DNA of 5,364 nt from Thermoplasmata archaeon (GTDB lineage Archaea; Thermoplasmatota; Thermoplasmata; UBA184), in the NCBI GenBank assembly GCA_021826525.1, contig JAKAZU010000053.1, positions 1 through 5,364 on the forward strand, in the 5' to 3' direction. Made by a program: the position numbers and the translations under genes. This document shows, one piece after another, positions 4,729-5,364 of this stretch; the stretch's first letter is position 1; each line of letters opens with the position of its first letter. The notes beneath the pieces were generated by a model. That model worked only from the letters and a program-made list of their open reading frames with translations, had not been told where the DNA came from and searched no databases.

Positions 4729-5364
4729 ATGACCGAGACTCTGCCGCTGGACGGTCGCTCCCTCACCCTCGAGCAGTTCCTCGCGGTCGTCCGGGGCGGG
4801 TGCGCGGTCTCCCTGACCCCGGAGGCCCGGCAGGCGGTGGCCCAGAGCCGCCGGGTCGTCGAACGGGCCGTCGCCGCCGGCCGCCCTGTCTACGGGGTGA
4901 CCACGGGCTTCGGCGCGATGTCGAACCACGCCGTTCCTCCGGCCCGGGCCCGGGAGCTCCAAACCTCTCTCATCCGGAGCCATGCGAGTGGCGCGGGACC
5001 CGCCCTGCCGCGAGACATCGTCCGAGGATTGATCCTCCTGCGAGTCAACTCCCTCGTGCGAGGTCACTCGGGCGTCCGCGGCGAGCTCGTCGACCTCCTC
5101 GTCGAGCTCCTGAACCGTGGCCTGGTGCCGTACATACCCGAGCAGGGATCGGTCGGGGCCTCCGGCGATCTCGCGCCGCTCGCTCATCTCGGCCTCGCGA
5201 TGATGGGCGAAGGCGAGTTCATCGATCGAGCCGGTAGCCGGGTAGCTGCCTCGGCCGTGCTCCAGACCGAGGGTATCGCACCGCTGTCCTTCGTGGAGAA
5301 GGAGGGGGTCGGCCTCATCAACGGAACCGCGTTGATGGGCTCTTACCTGGCGCTTGCGGTCACG
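4729..5364 (+). CDS. hutH: Histidine ammonia-lyase, 5' part (truncated by window edge)
   Basis: The first 212 codons of a protein normally about 500 residues long. The enzyme removes ammonia from L-histidine to give urocanate, the first step of histidine degradation. Visible signatures: YGVTTGFG (55-62) with the catalytic Tyr55; SH at 84-85, whose serine-histidine pair favours histidine over tyrosine or phenylalanine ammonia-lyase; GSVGASGDLAPLAHL (140-154), whose Ala144-Ser145-Gly146 cyclise to the MIO cofactor; and INGT (197-200) with the MIO-contacting Asn198. The ATG follows sodN by 46 nt and no alternative start exists between them in this frame. No good Shine-Dalgarno sequence is present. 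The gap contains only a weak AT-rich patch (TTCAATAG, 4692-4699), somewhat far for a leaderless TATA box, so it may be read through from sodN. Other hut genes, if any, lie beyond the window. Confidence 0.95.
   Translation, partial: MTETLPLDGRSLTLEQFLAVVRGGCAVSLTPEARQAVAQSRRVVERAVAAGRPVYGVTTGFGAMSNHAVPPARARELQTSLIRSHASGAGPALPRDIVRGLILLRVNSLVRGHSGVRGELVDLLVELLNRGLVPYIPEQGSVGASGDLAPLAHLGLAMMGEGEFIDRAGSRVAASAVLQTEGIAPLSFVEKEGVGLINGTALMGSYLALAVT

Overview
The window is a compact, GC-rich stretch with no RNA gene, CRISPR array, insertion sequence or long intergenic gap. An archaeon is the best fit, possibly a high-GC Thermoplasmatota. The reasons are the archaeal-type (WtpA-like) tungstate/molybdate binding protein, start codons without Shine-Dalgarno sequences but with TATA-like boxes about 26 nt upstream (the leaderless pattern), and a stand-alone ModE-like regulator with a TOBE domain. 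This is inferred from sequence style, not from a phylogeny, and a bacterial origin for some genes is not excluded.

Layout. Bases 3-107 (+) are the last 34 codons of an unidentified gene that runs tail-to-tail into the next one. Bases 82-3678 (-) form a four-gene operon read right to left: a WtpA-like binding protein, a six-helix permease, an ABC ATPase with a TOBE-like tail, and a ModE-like winged-helix/TOBE regulator. The last three junctions are tight: a 17-nt gap, a 4-nt ATGA overlap and a 2-nt gap. Upstream of the binding protein lies a perfect 8-bp inverted repeat with a 5-nt spacer, placed between a TATA-like box and the preferred start codon. It is a good candidate operator for the regulator at the far end of the operon.

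Bases 3699-4118 (-) encode an S26-type peptidase (SodX, nickel-SOD maturation protease). Bases 4149-4682 (+) encode nickel superoxide dismutase (SodN), divergent from sodX with about 30 nt between the starts. The two form one functional unit: SodX should remove the 26-residue SodN propeptide and expose the His-Cys nickel-binding amino terminus. Bases 4729-5364 (+) are the first 212 codons of a histidine ammonia-lyase (HutH), cut off by the window edge.

Main points of interest: a complete nickel-SOD/protease pair in an apparently archaeal setting; a putative autoregulated oxyanion-transport operon; an ABC ATPase in which the Q-loop glutamine is proline; and a WtpA-like binding protein lacking one of the two carboxylates expected to coordinate tungstate. 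The last two suggest a divergent transporter whose substrate should not be assumed.
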